DNA of 64,000 bases from Channallabes apus (taxonomy: Eukaryota; Chordata; Actinopteri; Siluriformes; Clariidae): assembly GCA_030522415.1 (NCBI GenBank), contig CM060115.1, forward strand, positions 11,286,491-11,350,490, read 5' to 3'. The notes under the pieces are model-generated. The model made no database searches. It saw only the letters and a program-made list of their open reading frames with translations, and was not told where the DNA came from. Shown here piece by piece: positions 42,485-54,424 of this stretch. A program made the translations under genes and the position numbers. Within the stretch, counting starts at the first letter, position 1, and every line of letters begins with the position of its first letter.

Positions 42485-43508
42485 ACCAAGAAGCCACCCA
42501 TGGCACACCCTGCCACCTTGGAGCCTCATCCCAGCCATGCTGTTTGTGAGGATGAATGAATCATGGGTTGACCCAGGCCACCTCGCCACAATATTTGTTA
42601 GGCGCATTTGAGCAGAGCCGGTTCTAGACCTGACCATATAGGGGGGCAGTCAGAAATTTGAAGGGGGCATCCTGGTCTACCATTGTTTTTCCCCAGATCA
42701 TGCGACGGGGCGCGCAGTCAGATCATGCGACGGGGGTGGGGGTTGCGCGTGCTGTGCGTGCTGCAGTCTGTGAAATCTAATACCGTATTGTGTAGTGTCC
42801 CTTTTTAGGCGGATTTTTCCGCTAACGCAGATCATTTTATCAACTTGTTATAAATTAATTTTGTGAGTATATTAACATGTGCTTTCTCAACATTTAAAAT
42901 ATTTTATTTGAGTGGGCAAGACATTTATTTGCCCCCCGTAGAACCGGCCCTGTTTGAGCATCACATATTATTTGCACATTTATTGAATGGAAATGTTTCC
43001 GATTCACGTATGCAAATTCGTCTTCAAATGGCGACTTTATAGCAATGTGCGTGCAGTTGATGGCTCCGATTACATTAGGAAAACCGGCGATTGCTGCAAA
43101 TTGCGCTTTAATGTTTGGCTGGTCAACTGCATGGTATGGAAACCTTATATACCTGCTAGACATGTGGGTGATCCCGTCCCATACAGCTGGCACTGCACGG
43201 CTCAAAGATGACTGGCTTAAGCCTGAGCGGTCTGCCGGTTCCCTTTGGAAAGAACCAGTTACCAGGAAACCAAGCGTTGTCAGCACCTGTAAGGGAACGG
43301 GTAATGTGCGGCTCCTCGCTGTCTCTCTTTCCAAATTTGGACCCAACTCAACACAGAGCTCCAAGAGGATAGCTCTTAGAAATCTGAAACGGCTAATAAG
43401 CCAGTCATCATCATGGGCCAGAAAATCACTGTGATCCCTAAAAACGCGTTCCCTTCGGATTCGGCCATTGACAATGTCCTCTAATAAGGCCAACACTGCC
43501 ATTGCCAT
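42485..43508 (-). pseudogene. HARBI1-like Harbinger transposase, interrupted and with first Asp lost
   Basis: The minus-strand frame from 43508 reads MAMAVLALLEDIVNGRIRRE, then RFRFLRAILLELCVELGPNL, then FLVTGSFQREPADRSGLSQS. The DDE core follows: FPNVIGAINCTHIAIKSP, where the family has Asp (IDCTH), so the first catalytic Asp is Asn. Then comes EDEFAYVNRKHFHSINVQII. A hAT insertion (42615-42952) splits the gene. Beyond it LTNIVARWPGSTHDSFIL holds the second catalytic Asp. The third acidic block and C terminus are absent at the gypsy junction. Harbinger enzymes cut at 3-bp targets with a SANT-like partner. This copy cannot be active. Confidence 0.88.
42615..42952. mobile_element. Small hAT element in the Harbinger transposase
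   Basis: The ends GAGCCGGTTCTAG and GTAGAACCGGCCC are inverted repeats. TTTGAGCA flanks both sides (42607-42614 and 42953-42960), the left copy sharing its CA with the CAG start of the element. It contains two G-rich 'gatcatgcgacgggg' units (42695-42760) like those in the hAT at 17723. Confidence 0.8.
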
Positions 43509-43859
43509 AGACTAAGGGTTGAATACATTTGCAAATGCTTTTATATGTTCTAAATCACATAATTGGTAGAAAAATATTGTGTCAATTAACCCATTTTATC
43601 AATTATAAATTAATAGCAATGTTTTTCACATGTGTTGGTGCGATACTTTGTTGTGTGCAATTTAACATAATTGCCTCTAGGAGTCGCCAACGGAAATAAA
43701 ACAAGCACATACAAGAAATACACGTACGCCAGACATGAAGTTGGCGTGGAAGAACGCACATTCTCACGTTAATTTCACTGTTAGTAAATCCGACCGTGAG
43801 CGTGAAAACTGGCGTAAGCAAAGTTTTTGTGCGTACGCAGCGTTGATACATGAGGCCCC

Positions 43860-44844
43860 AGGTGTTTTTGAGGTGTGATTGTAAATGGCTGTGTGCAATG
43901 GATTAGGTTCAGAACCAGATAGAAAAGCATTCATGTTCAAGCCCTTTTTTTATTCCAAGTCAGTACATTTACTTTACATTTATGACAGAATGTGCTAGAT
44001 TAAAAAGTGAAACTTACCTTGTTAAACTGAAAGAGAATTCCAATGCTGATCTAAGGTCAGTGCCTTTCATACTTTCCAAATAACTTCTCTAGTGATCTAG
44101 CAATAAATAAACAAATATGTTACTTGTCCTGCGCAAACTGACTATAGGCGAGACTAGCGAAAATACGACCTAGTAAACCACCAAACAAATCAAAAGAACA
44201 AAAGGGTAAAACAATCACACTACTTTTTGTTCCCCAACAATAACAGAAACGCATTAACCATAATGAGCTCTCTATTGCTGTTCATTAAACAGCAAAGGAT
44301 TTGGTTTTAAAGTCAAGAGTGCATAGAGTTGATCATACAGGAAATCCAACAGCACGTCTTTTAAAAAAATTCCAGATCTTCATGGAATTTCGCTCACAAC
44401 AGTGTGTAAACTTTAATAAAGCCCTCAAAAAATCTACAGATTTTCCTCCTTTAGTTGTCCACTACCAGCAAGCGGCTCCCTAACTACAAAAACTCCCGCA
44501 TTGAGATTGTATTAACTTTTTCTTGTTAATTCAATTGGACTTGTCTGATGAAGGTGCAGAGACAAGCCTGTCTAGTAAAAGAAAACTTAGACGAATGATA
44601 CGCCAAAATCCAGTTGTCTGCTTAGTCAATAAACTCTGCACCTTCTTTTAGTTATATGGTAGGAGCCTGCAGGCCAAGATCAGAGCGTGTCGGGTAAGCC
44701 TGTGGGGAAAGTCAGTAACCATTAGAATGGTGGGAATTTTGGCTCGCACCTCCAGGGTCCTTAAGGCACAGCCTTGGCATTGAAGAATGCCAAGGATTGT
44801 ATGAATAGGAGTGATAGTATGGTCACGGGAGCAGGCGAAAGAAA
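43860..44844. other. Unrecognised intergenic segment
   Basis: No gene seen. A short inverted pair 'gaaggtgcagag'/'ctctgcaccttc' spans 44552-44646. Nothing else recognised. Confidence 0.35.
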
Positions 44845-45002
44845 ATTGTGTTTAAAAGTTTGCATACCATGAAAGAAATTGTTAAATCACCCAAATAACC
44901 CTGATCAAAAATGAACATATACTGTACTTGGATGTTTGGCCACTTTATAAACACATAGGTTGACATACGCATACTTCGATTTTAGCTATTAAAGAAGATA
45001 GC

Positions 45003-45212
45003 AGTACAGTACCTCAGTGGTTAAAGTACTTGACTGTGGTCTGGGTTAGGGTTACCCAGGTTAAAACCCCACCTTCACCTTCATGTTGCCCCTGTTGGGC
45101 CCTTGAACAAGGCACTAAACCCTCAGTTGCTCAGAGGTATAATGTAAGTAAAGGATAAAAAGTCGCTCAGGGACAAGGGCATCTGCCAAATGCCGTAAAT
45201 GTAAATATTAGG
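45003..45212 (+). mobile_element. tRNA-derived SINE with 'gccaaatgccgtaaatgtaa' tail
   Basis: Head 'agtacctcagtggttaaagt' (A box), diverged B box 'aggttaaaacccc', then 'gttgggcccttgaacaagg', and the tail 'catctgccaaatgccgtaaa'. It is the same family as the minus-strand copy at 54425. Confidence 0.8.
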
Positions 45213-45348
45213 GAACTCTAAGGGAGGTTTAGGGAACTAGGGGACATTTCCACACCTGTGGCTCATAGTAATTAGTGTCTGTGCATAAACAGTCAGTGAG
45301 ATTCTCAGCTCATGAGGTGATGCACTAACGTGGCCGGATACCGCACCA

Positions 45349-45640
45349 TGGGGAAGATAAAAGAAAGAACTGCCGATGGATCTGCGTAATAAGGTAATCA
45401 TGTAAATCATGATGGTGGATTTCTTATGTTTTGTGGCTGTGTGAGCTCAAGTGGCATCAGGAAAGTTGATGCCCAGATAAATGCAGCATGTTATCAGAAA
45501 ATACCTGGACGCTCTTTGATGTTCCAACATGACAATGATCCAAAGCACAAGGCCAAGTTGACACTCCAATGGCTACAGTTGAAAAAGGAGAAGGTTCTGG
45601 AGCGTCCGACTGCAGGCCAACATTCATGCTAAAGGGGACA
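45349..45640 (+). pseudogene. Tc1 transposase fragments
   Basis: It begins ATGGGGAAGATAAAAG at 45349 with a frame-shifted ELPMDLRNKV-like N terminus. After a large deletion it continues VDAQINAACYQKIPGRS and LMFQHDNDPKHKAKLTLQWL, the second catalytic Asp region of Tc1 enzymes. The first and third catalytic blocks are missing. Confidence 0.75.
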
Positions 45641-45700
45641 ATATAGAAAGTTAAGAACTAAAGGTATGCCATCTTTTGGACAGGGATTATAATCTACGTG

Positions 45701-46361
45701 TAGGGATGTTAAGGTATCAAAACTTCACGGTACGGTAATACCTCGGTATGAACGGCACGGTAGGGTATTTATTGAATCATTTACAGGAAAAACAAAACTA
45801 ATGAAGAGAGTCAAAAAAAGTGCCAGAAGTGTTTATTAAACAGTATACATGAACACTGAACATATCAATCGCATACAAATTAGCCATCTACTGTATCTGT
45901 AAACTTTGAAAAAGAAACTTAAATTTTTCCATTTTATTAACAAAAAATTATTAAACCATGTAAAAAAAAAATAAATAAAGTTTCAATTTAATATTCTTGA
46001 AAACTCAGAAAAAATAGGGTTAGGGTTAACCCTAGGGTTAGATCCAGTAATGCGGAAATGGCGGGTGCTGCTATTAGCGACGAAGGAAAAGAGATGGAAA
46101 GAGTAATTAATCATTACAGAGTAAGCGGGTTTTAAATCGGATGTGCGCATTACTGGATCTGTAGCGACAACAGACCGCAAAGGATGATGGCCACGCCTGG
46201 GCTGATGGGAATTGTAGTTCCCGCTACCTCCCGTTCGCTCCATTCGTCTGAGCAAACTTTTCTCAGATGACCTATAGTTTTATCGAGTCATGCGACCGCG
46301 GTATTATCGAAATAAATTGTTATTGCGGTACGACGGTATTTACAATACCGTTACATCCCCA
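45701..46361. mobile_element. hAT-like MITE with telomere-like core
   Basis: The left end 'tagggatgttaaggtatc' and the complement of the right end 'accgttacatcccca' are inverted repeats, as are inner 'gtacggtaatacc'/'ggtatttacaataccg' motifs. The flanks tctacgtg and actaagtg agree at 6 of 8. Inside, 'agggttagggttaaccctag' (46017-46036) and an inverted pair 'gatccagtaatgcg'/'cgcattactggatc' (46041-46158) occur. Confidence 0.6.
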
Positions 46362-46487
46362 ACTAAGTGTTATGTTTTTTTGATGATTGTGCCATTCTGT
46401 TAGGCCTGAACTCTCATGTTATCTTTAAAAAATGGTACACATCTTGCAAATTCTCCCAAGATATGCAAACGTTTGAGCACAACTATG

Positions 46488-48304
46488 TATGTACTGTATG
46501 TACTGTATGTCTGTATGTAGACTGACTAGATGATTTCTGAATAAACTCCAGAATAATTGGTGCCATTTAGAAAATAATCAGAAACATAACATACGCCATG
46601 TATTCTAGGTGATATCACTAATTAGTTCTCACCTATCTGCCTGAAGTGTGGTGCTAATTAAAATCAGCTGGTTTAGTTAATGACTGAAAGAAATACACAG
46701 TAGAACTTTAACTTTTTGAAGCCGGGGTGTCGACCTTTGCAGAAAAATAGCTCAAATTTGGAATTCTCAAGTAAATTGCGAACTTTTGTGGTGAATTTCT
46801 GCACATGATGCAATCAAGCAGGCATGAATTGAGCGAGTGATTATGAAGACGTCGAGTCCAGCAGGTTTGGAAGAATAAGAGACTTCATACTAAATACCGA
46901 TGTTTGTACGGCAATTTCATTGTGTAAAAGAGCAAATTCTTCTTATTTGCTTGATGCATTAAAGTTCACTTGTCTCAATACTTCTGGTCACCACTGTGTG
47001 ATGAATACTGTACTTTAAGTATTGTATTGTTTTCTACAAACTACTGTTTTTCATTATTTTTTCCTCCCCTTGTGATTGTGGAAGTGCTGTAGTGCAAGTG
47101 TTCAGCAAAAACCGGAGTTAAAATAAATTACATAATATTGTCCTGCTCTGTAATTCCCAGTTTTCACCATTTTTAACCATTCCTGAACAATGTCTGCAGT
47201 GCACATTATTATTCTAACAGGAGCCCGGGGCGATTCTGGGATCAGATCTTTAGTGGGAATGTAATGTGTATAATGTCTAGCTACAGTATTAGTGCTTTGA
47301 TATTAATAGTAATTATTACTTAATCATTAACATTATTATATTATTATTATTATTTTATTATTATTATTATTTTGTGGGCAATGCAGGGAGGAGGTCACAG
47401 TATTTGGAACTTATACACTACATTATTAACTATAGTTTAGAAACAATAAATGACGAGTATAAATAATCTATTATAAATAGACTTATAAACGTAATAAACT
47501 ATATTTCTATATTCAAACTACTTTTGTCCATCCATATATAGAATAAAAGCATCTAAAATGGATCAGGGTTTGTTCCAATCGGTCAGTTCACTGTCCATAG
47601 ATCTACTATAAATTTAAAAAATAGACCGTTTTATCTCATTATACCTGTAGCACACTGTACTGTATATAGCAGCTAAGGGGCTTGTTTAAGGTTCCACCAG
47701 TTTGAATGCATGTTGGTGGGATTTGAACCTGGGATTTTCTGATCCATAGTCTAACACCTTACCTACACCTGAGCTACCCCTGTAAATATATCATAAATCC
47801 CAAATTCAAGAAACTGACTATTATTAGCTAGTTAGCTGTCATGTTAGCGAGGCCTAGCCTATTGACGAGACATTCTTGCTTTTTGACAGAAACTAAACTT
47901 ACCTAGTTTACTACCCAGTAACTTACCTTTAAAACCTTGATTTGCCCATAAGGCTAGATTTTTTTTTTTTTTTTTTTATAACTGGAGCTTTTCTTGATGT
48001 CTGAAAGTGTGCATCTTCCAGTTTTGCATGCGCCGCTTATGTCCTCCCCTCCCTCTGATTCAGTGGAAATAACATTCCGCTCTTTAACTAAATGTTAATG
48101 TCTGTCTGATAACAGTCTGTCTTTGCTATAAAAACCTTCACCTCAAGGTGAAAATATTCGGGTCTAAGCTTAAAGCGTTCAGGCCTAAAGCCCTCAATGA
48201 TTGGACCTAATGACAACACTTATCAGACTGAACTGTAGCGGTAGCGCACTAAAAATTATTTTAGAAAATAATGATGCATTATTATTTTCATTGCCCTTAT
48301 TTTC
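46488..48304. other. Intergenic, few repeats
   Basis: (TTA)n at about 47336-47372, a poly-T run at 47960-47977, and an eroded minus-strand SINE fragment at about 47680-47790 ('gggatttgaacctgggat' B box and 'ctgagctacccc' A box). No gene recognised. Confidence 0.4.
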
Positions 48305-48600
48305 ACTCAACCCCATATAGAGCAAGCTGTATGTTCTAACACTCACTTGTACTTCAGTAGCTCTTCTGTGGGATTGGACCAGACAAGCTATCCTTTGTTC
48401 TCTGCATCCAGTAATGAGCTGTGTATACCCCATGACCCTGTTGCTGAGTGGTTCACCAGTTGTTCTTCCTTGGATCATTTTTGGAGGGAACACCTGCTGT
48501 TTTGGAGATGCTCTGACCCAGTCGTCTAACCATTGCAGCTTGGCCCTTGTCGAAGTCACTCGTATCTTTAAGCCTGCCTGTTTTTCCTGGCTATTCACAT
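48305..48600 (-). pseudogene. Tc1 transposase N-terminal remnant
   Basis: Minus-strand pieces LQWLDDWVRASPKQQ and RIACLVQSHRRATEVQV correspond to the helix-turn-helix region and the 'RxRLxRxVxxNRRATxxxI' block of a Tc1 family. Frames are broken. No termini were seen. Confidence 0.55.
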
Positions 48601-50105
48601 GCTTTCTAAACTATAATCAATACTATTAAGTTTTCTCATGTAATAAAAAGATTATTTATCTAATAACTTGGTCCAGGAATTCTGGAGTTTATAGACCAAA
48701 GACCACGAAAACCCCATAATGGTAAAATCTAGAGTGATAATACTGCGACACAGCAAGACTGCTGTCGGATCACTATTAATCACAATTACTTCCCCCGTCT
48801 TTGTCACTCTGTGTCACTTTGATTGCTTGGGTTGTTTTACACTCTTTTAACTGGCGGCTGGTGTTCCAGTAACCGCAGCTCTGTCTAAATGTCATCTTCT
48901 GTACTGAATGAAAACTTTCGTCTCATCTCACAGGAAAGCGGGACTAATTATACATCTATAGCAGGTGCTTAATACTTTAATACTGTGCTAGCGACTCTTT
49001 CCTTATAGATTATTGAGCAGCTTGGGGCAGACTGTATGTTTTAATGCAGCCATATGGTCATGAGCAGTGCAATGGATATAATGTTTTAGGGTTGAGATGC
49101 CCTCAACATGGCATCTGGTGTGCTGGAGATTAAATCCAATCCTGCACCTTGATCTTCTATTCGGATGTCTCAGAAGCTGTTCATTAGTTGGAACAGCTGT
49201 GTGAAATGAGCCATGACATGGGATTTTATGCAAAGCTAGCTTTTGAGGAGTAGCTACAGTGGCTAAATATTTTTTTGCAGACAGTAGATCAGCTGGTGTA
49301 TCTGATCTCTTTTCTCCTTGAGGATAAAGTCATATAGTCACTGGCACACTGCTACCTGAATTTGAGCCTGAGTACGCTGGTTACTCTGGTTTGTCAGCAT
49401 TCACATCTTCTCAGGTCCATGTGGCTTTCCTCCCGGCTCTCCAGTGTCTTCTCACCTCCTCAAAACAGGCAGGTAGGTGTTATTGCTACTCCAAAAATGG
49501 CTCAGGGTGTGAAAGTGTATGCTCGATAGACTGGGATCCCATTCAAGATGTGTTCCTGACTTAAACCCTCATTGTTTCTAGAACTGTCACCATCCTAACC
49601 AGGATAAGAAGCATGTACTGAAGAATACAACGTGTTTAAATAGTTTAAATAGTCCTTGAGGGTAAATATAATCACTACAGTATTTTGCTTTTTAGGTTTT
49701 ATCATTTAGCAAGTCATTGCACATGAATGTGTTTGTGTTCAATCATAATTGCATCATTTGTTTGTCGGGACCAATAATATAAAGCATCTAAACGACCAGT
49801 TGAACAGTTTTAGACGAGAAATGAAAGTCAATGATGAAATAAATAGTAGGTTTTAAAATACCATCATTTCCCCTCCCCACAGCTTTTTTCTGTGTGGTAC
49901 TCCACATTTTCCTTACATCAGCATTAGACTCCTATGTCTCCTCCAGAAACATGCTAGTAGTTAGACAGACTAAATATATATATAAATATAAATATATATG
50001 CTAAATACCACTTGTTGTGACTGTGAGTGGCGTGATTCAAGGTTCAGAGAGTCCACTGTGATCCTGTCCAGATTAAATCATATAGTGCTAAGGAACGAAT
50101 TCGGT
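48601..50105. other. Repeat-poor intergenic DNA
   Basis: No gene or repeat recognised apart from AT-rich tracts near 49975-50000. 48970-49260 has even composition and could hold conserved non-coding sequence. Confidence 0.35.
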
Positions 50106-50480
50106 TTAATCAGCATTCGGTTTATTTTTGGGGAATTTTTTCATTTTCTCCCTAATTTAGTTGTAGCCAATTCCCATCTGTCATCTGTGCACTCCTGCAT
50201 AAAGGTTACAACTACCACCCAGGGCGGGTGAAGGCTGGCATGTGCTTCATCTGAGCCACGTGACTCAACAGAGCTATCTGCTCATTCTGGTTGCGTGAGC
50301 TCAAAGACACCCCTGATTGGCTGATGAGTGCCTCTCATCCCTGCCCTCTGAGAGAACTCAGCCATACGGCTCTCTCTAGGCCCCAAACTGCAAGATGCTA
50401 CAGCATCACCCAGGCTTCAAACTTGCAATCCCCTAATGATACGGCAAGCACTTTACCGCTGTGACACTCATAATAATAAA
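50106..50480 (-). mobile_element. SINE-like repeat
   Basis: The plus strand reads 'ttcattttctccctaattta', 'gcgggtgaaggctggcatgt', 'cacccctgattggctgatga' and ends in 'caagcactttaccgctgtga'. Read backwards, the last part is a tRNA-like head with an A box. It is a known teleost layout, and the family name is not certain. Confidence 0.5.
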
Positions 50481-50682
50481 AAGATAGGACTCAGGATCGG
50501 ACCTTGTGGCACGTTTGATTCTTTTGGCCCATCCACAACCAGATTCATAAAATGATTGAACAATTTGTTGCAAATCTAAGCAACTTCCTAAATTACTAAT
50601 GGATTAAAACAAAGAACTCCAACCATGACTCAAAATTTTGCAGTCTCACATCTTTACAATCTTCCAGAATGTCTCAGGTTAT

Positions 50683-52503
50683 TTTGCTGTAACCCTGTTC
50701 TCTAAAAAAGGGGGAATGAGATGCTGCGTGAAAACGCTATGGGAACATCTTTCTGTGTTGCCGGTTGTGAAGCATGTGTGTATCAAACATGCAAAATTTT
50801 GGCATATATAACCTCGGTCAGGTGACTTCATCTGATGAAGCGCACCTGCAGGTTTTAAATAGGAGTGAACCAGAAACATTCCTCAGATTAATTTTGTCTG
50901 AAAGGACATCCAGTCACACAAGCAGTGCGGCATTGGAGCGCAGCATCTTGTTCCCGCTTTTTCAGGAGTTGGCTGTAATAGCCTCTCTCTACAGTCCTTA
51001 ATACCCAAGGAGATACACCTGGCATTAGCATCCACGCTGTCAGTTTCTCTGAAAGGTGCACGAGTTCTAGCACTTCGGATAGACGGGGGGGATTAGACGT
51101 TCAGCATCCTGGACTACGGCAAGAGATATAACCGAAAAACTAACCTCATGTTGGAAACGATGTTGCCCGAAACAACAGTGGCAGCGGATCATGAACACCG
51201 ACCTTCTGAGGGTGCCAGGGACGGCACTTTGTTCTTAATGAAGAAGACAGTGTGCCGGTCCGAACTAATTGAGGCGGCTTGTGAAGGGCCCCTTTTTACG
51301 AGGGGGTGGGCGGCTGCTAATGCTCTCTTTCTGCGCCTCTCGTCTGGCGAGAGTCAGACCAGGTCGCGACTCGGTGGCCGACAGTCCCGACTCTTGAACA
51401 CGGTGGGGAAGGAATTCCCCCGAAGGCTTGTTCATATAACTTCGCATCACGAACCTAGTGGCGACCGAGCCAAACAGGCCGGAAGCCAAGATGGGGGCAT
51501 CAAGGAGGAATGCACGATCCTTATCCTTGATGCCCTTGAGGCTTGCAAAACTGTCATGGTGTGGAGTGGAGCACCAACCTGACCTGCTGCCTGACAAGGT
51601 TTTCCCTCCAGGGAAGCTGAAAGTCCTCACAGCTTGGAAGGAAGTGTTAGCTTTTCAGGGAGGATGATGTCCCAGGAGAGAGGTAGCCTGCAAGCATCTC
51701 TTCTATCTGGGGTGTCATCATATAACCCTGCGCTTCCATATCAACTATATTTAAATAAATATATAAGTTGATGACACAAAATAATGGGATGAATAAAGCT
51801 TACTCCATGAAAGGGATAACTCATCGTGGAAGTTGCTAAGGAAAGGGAGAGAGCGTCATTTAGGCTCCGCCCCCCCGGCCACCCGACAGAAACCTGTCGT
51901 CTAAGTTCGAGTACTTGGAGGCTATTTCCATCTCTGCGGAAGCGAGAGAAAATGTCTATCCTGCCCATTTCACAAGAAGCTACAGGGTGCGCTTGAGAAG
52001 CGGACGGAGGAATTTCCCAATCCAACGAGAGCGCGAGAGAAAGGAGGAGAATCCGTCTCCCGCAGGTCTGCCGGATGCACGTTGTTTTAAGCCCCAGGAA
52101 TGCGCCGCGGCTCGTAGCTTCTCTTTAAGGAATGCGAGCCGCATGCGAAACACTTTAATCGATACAGTAAGTGTGGAGATCGGCCCTCCGATCGCCCCTG
52201 GATTTAACACGCGGAGAGACACATCTCGCTTGAAACGCCATATCGGTGAGTTAAACACTGTCTTATTTCGCTGGTTTACACACACAGACACACACACACA
52301 CGCGAACACAAAACGTACTGAAGACAAAAAGATCTGAGGATTGTTTCCGTTTCACTCCTATTTATAACCTGCAGGTGCTGACCGAGGTTATATATGCCAA
52401 AATTTTGCGTGTTTGATACACACATACTTCACAACCAGCAACACAGAAAGATGTTCCCATAGCGTTTTCACGCAGCATCGAGTGTAGCTTTTGAAAGGGA
52501 ACA
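50683..52503 (-). mobile_element. DIRS-type element, copy 2, internally deleted
   Basis: The inverted termini 50683-50890 and 52336-52503 share 'gcgtgaaaacgctatgggaa' and its complement, and 'cctgcaggt' blocks. The interior on the minus strand matches copy 1 from its 5' region through gag to about copy-1 position 21120, then jumps to the 3' end ('ttcagacaaa' then 'tctgagg'). RT, RNase H and recombinase are gone. About 1.8 kb against 4.3 kb for copy 1. Confidence 0.85.
51140..51770 (-). pseudogene. DIRS gag-like ORF, copy 2
   Basis: A 121-codon minus-strand frame (51630-51265) includes APILASGLFGSVATRFVMRS, then YMNKPSGEFLPHRVQESGLS and ESISSRPPPRKKGPFTSRL. The 'LFGSVATRFVMRSY' part matches copy 1 'LFGDIVSSVATRFMMGSY'-like sequence read across its frameshifts near 20770-20825. 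Copy 2 keeps more of the C-terminal part of this protein. Earlier parts are frameshifted. Confidence 0.65.
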
Positions 52504-53859
52504 GCTTCAATGGCGTACAAATGTCTAAAACTGTTCTAGAGGAAAGTTTATTCAGACGATTTTTCCTCAGTTGGTGTTTTAATGGAGGTAGTAGAGAGTG
52601 CTGTCTTGCACATCACTTCAAAATCTTCCATCGATATTCAGAAGGTCACAGCATAGGATTTTCATATGAACATAAATTGTTATTGAGCAGTGAGTGGTTG
52701 TAACTGATGACTGTGAATGAGACCATATTCATCAAGATAAAAGTGAGTCAAGAGCTTTGGATTGATTTGCAGTAACTGGTCCATGCAGGAGGACAAGCAG
52801 TGACACCGCATGCCAGCAAAATAAACAAGTTGTCCAGATGTGTGTGGTGCAATGATTAAAGTTGGTTTCCTAAGGAAGTCTAATTTAAAACATGTCACAT
52901 GTCTTGGCAGTGATGTTGAGATTGGCTGGTTGGTTATAGTTGAATATACATCTAAAAAAAAATCATACTACTCCTTTGCTAAATTTTCCATAGCGACTGC
53001 AGATGCACGAGCAGGCTGTACATCCGTACACTGCAACCCACAAATCCTTAAAACCTGCAAAAATATTGATTCAGGAAAAGGTGAACCTGATAACGGTCAT
53101 AGGTGGGCGCACATTATATATAAATGTTACCTAAAGCAATCTCTGCTCGTTTGCTGCTCATCAATCACAAGATTAATTCCGCTAATCGTTTCCTAATTAC
53201 ATAAAACACTATCACCAGGTTTTCACACCCGCGTACATGTGAAGAACAGGATCCGAGAATCCTTCTGTGAGCTTTTCCGTAAATGCCTATCTTCCCAGCA
53301 TCTCAATTTACGGCTGGTTGGAACAGGTGTTTGTGTCCTGTCAAGATGCATGAGACAATTTATGAAACGCGACACCCCTGAAGTGTGCATTGTAATAAAA
53401 AATAAAGGCCTGTGACATGGACTGGCTTATGCTGCTTAGAAAATTCCATAGAGGGGCAGGGATTGGGATTGGACAAACAGCTTCTGCTTTATTTGTTTAT
53501 ACTAATACTAAAGAATTCTTTCAGTTAATTACAACATTGTACCACATGAACGAGTAAGTACTCGAGGTACGGGATTAAAATCAAGCAGTTAACTCTCAAT
53601 TCTGATTTGTCAAAGCGTTAAGTGGCAGGGGTATGGCGGACAATCTAATGAAACACTAATAATAAGCAGATTAGCTGGTTATTTTATTAAGCACTGCAAA
53701 ACCTAGTCAGTAAACCTTTCTTTCTTGGGGGAGTATGTTGGTTTCTCCACATGCTATCCAGCGCATCAGGTGACGGAAACTCCCCACCCTAGAGATATAG
53801 CCGTCATCTTTGTGGCTGTTACTTACGGGGTCGAGTTGCCAGTTCGAGACCCGATTGTC
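52504..53859. other. Repeat-poor intergenic DNA, possible conserved element
   Basis: 52980-53400 is free of recognisable repeats and dense in TAAT/ATTA cores ('gattaattccgctaatcg', 'tttcctaattacataa'), a composition seen in developmental enhancers. No ORF of note. Confidence 0.35.
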
Positions 53860-54036
53860 ATTCTCACACTATGGGCAATTTGTGGACACAAATCAGCCTA
53901 ATCTACGTGTCTTTGGACTGTGGGAGGAAATCAGGGTAACCGGAGGAAACACACCAAGCATGGGGAGAACATGCAAACCCGAGGTGGGAATCGAACCCAT
54001 GACCCTGAAGGTGTAAGGTGATAGTGCTAACCAGTA
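53860..54036 (-). mobile_element. V-SINE/DANA-type SINE fragment
   Basis: The minus strand gives 'agcactatcaccttacacct', 'ggttcgattcccacc', and the central 'tgcatgttctccccatgctt' blocks. The 3' domain is missing. Confidence 0.75.
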
Positions 54037-54424
54037 AGATATGTGTCACTCTGTATAGAAGAAGTCATCAGTGTTGGTACTTTCTAACGATCTGCAAATT
54101 TAAGGTTTCCATTATTGGAAAGTCTTCGGAATGAAAGATCTTGCACAATGTCCATTGCATGCAGAAGTGGATAAAGACTGCAAGTAAAAAAATTTTGATC
54201 TGACTTTTCTTTTCAGAATTTCAATATTTTTATATTTTTATTTTTTTATCTGGGATAAAACGTTCTGAAATTAAAGTCAGAATTCTGAGATAATTCTGAA
54301 AAATCAAATATGTTCTTCATTTTGGACATAATGCTCTTTTGTAATCACAAGCAAATGTTTTGTGATCTATGTATTTTAAAAGAAAGTAGATATTTGTAGC
54401 TGTTATAACATAAGCGATATGAAG
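54037..54424. other. Intergenic, nothing recognised
   Basis: AT-rich, with no gene or repeat end seen. Confidence 0.4.

Larger units (their letters stand above)
35968..43859. mobile_element. PIF/Harbinger element, host of a gypsy and a hAT insertion
   Basis: It starts GGGGCCTCATGTA and ends TACATGAGGCCCC. Subterminal 'gcgtacgc' motifs occur on both sides. A Myb/SANT-like ORF fragment (plus) and a HARBI1-like transposase (minus) face each other. The middle is missing, apparently before the gypsy insertion, because the gypsy flanks are a clean CACTC duplication. A 3-bp Harbinger target duplication was not evident. Confidence 0.8.
44845..46487 (+). mobile_element. Tc1-like remnant carrying a SINE and a hAT-like MITE
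   Basis: The left end 'ttaaaagtttgcatac' and right end 'atatgcaaacgtttgagcac' are inverted counterparts. Between them lie transposase pieces at 45349-45640, a SINE at 45003-45212 and a MITE at 45701-46361. Confidence 0.6.

Noticed and set aside
48194..48598. 134-codon minus-strand frame as a host gene
   Set aside because: Only scattered residues match, and these fit the DNA-binding region of a Tc1 transposase read in mixed frames.
50774..51001. Frame at the left DIRS terminus
   Set aside because: It is a translation of the inverted terminal repeat, which also appears in copy 1 with different stops.
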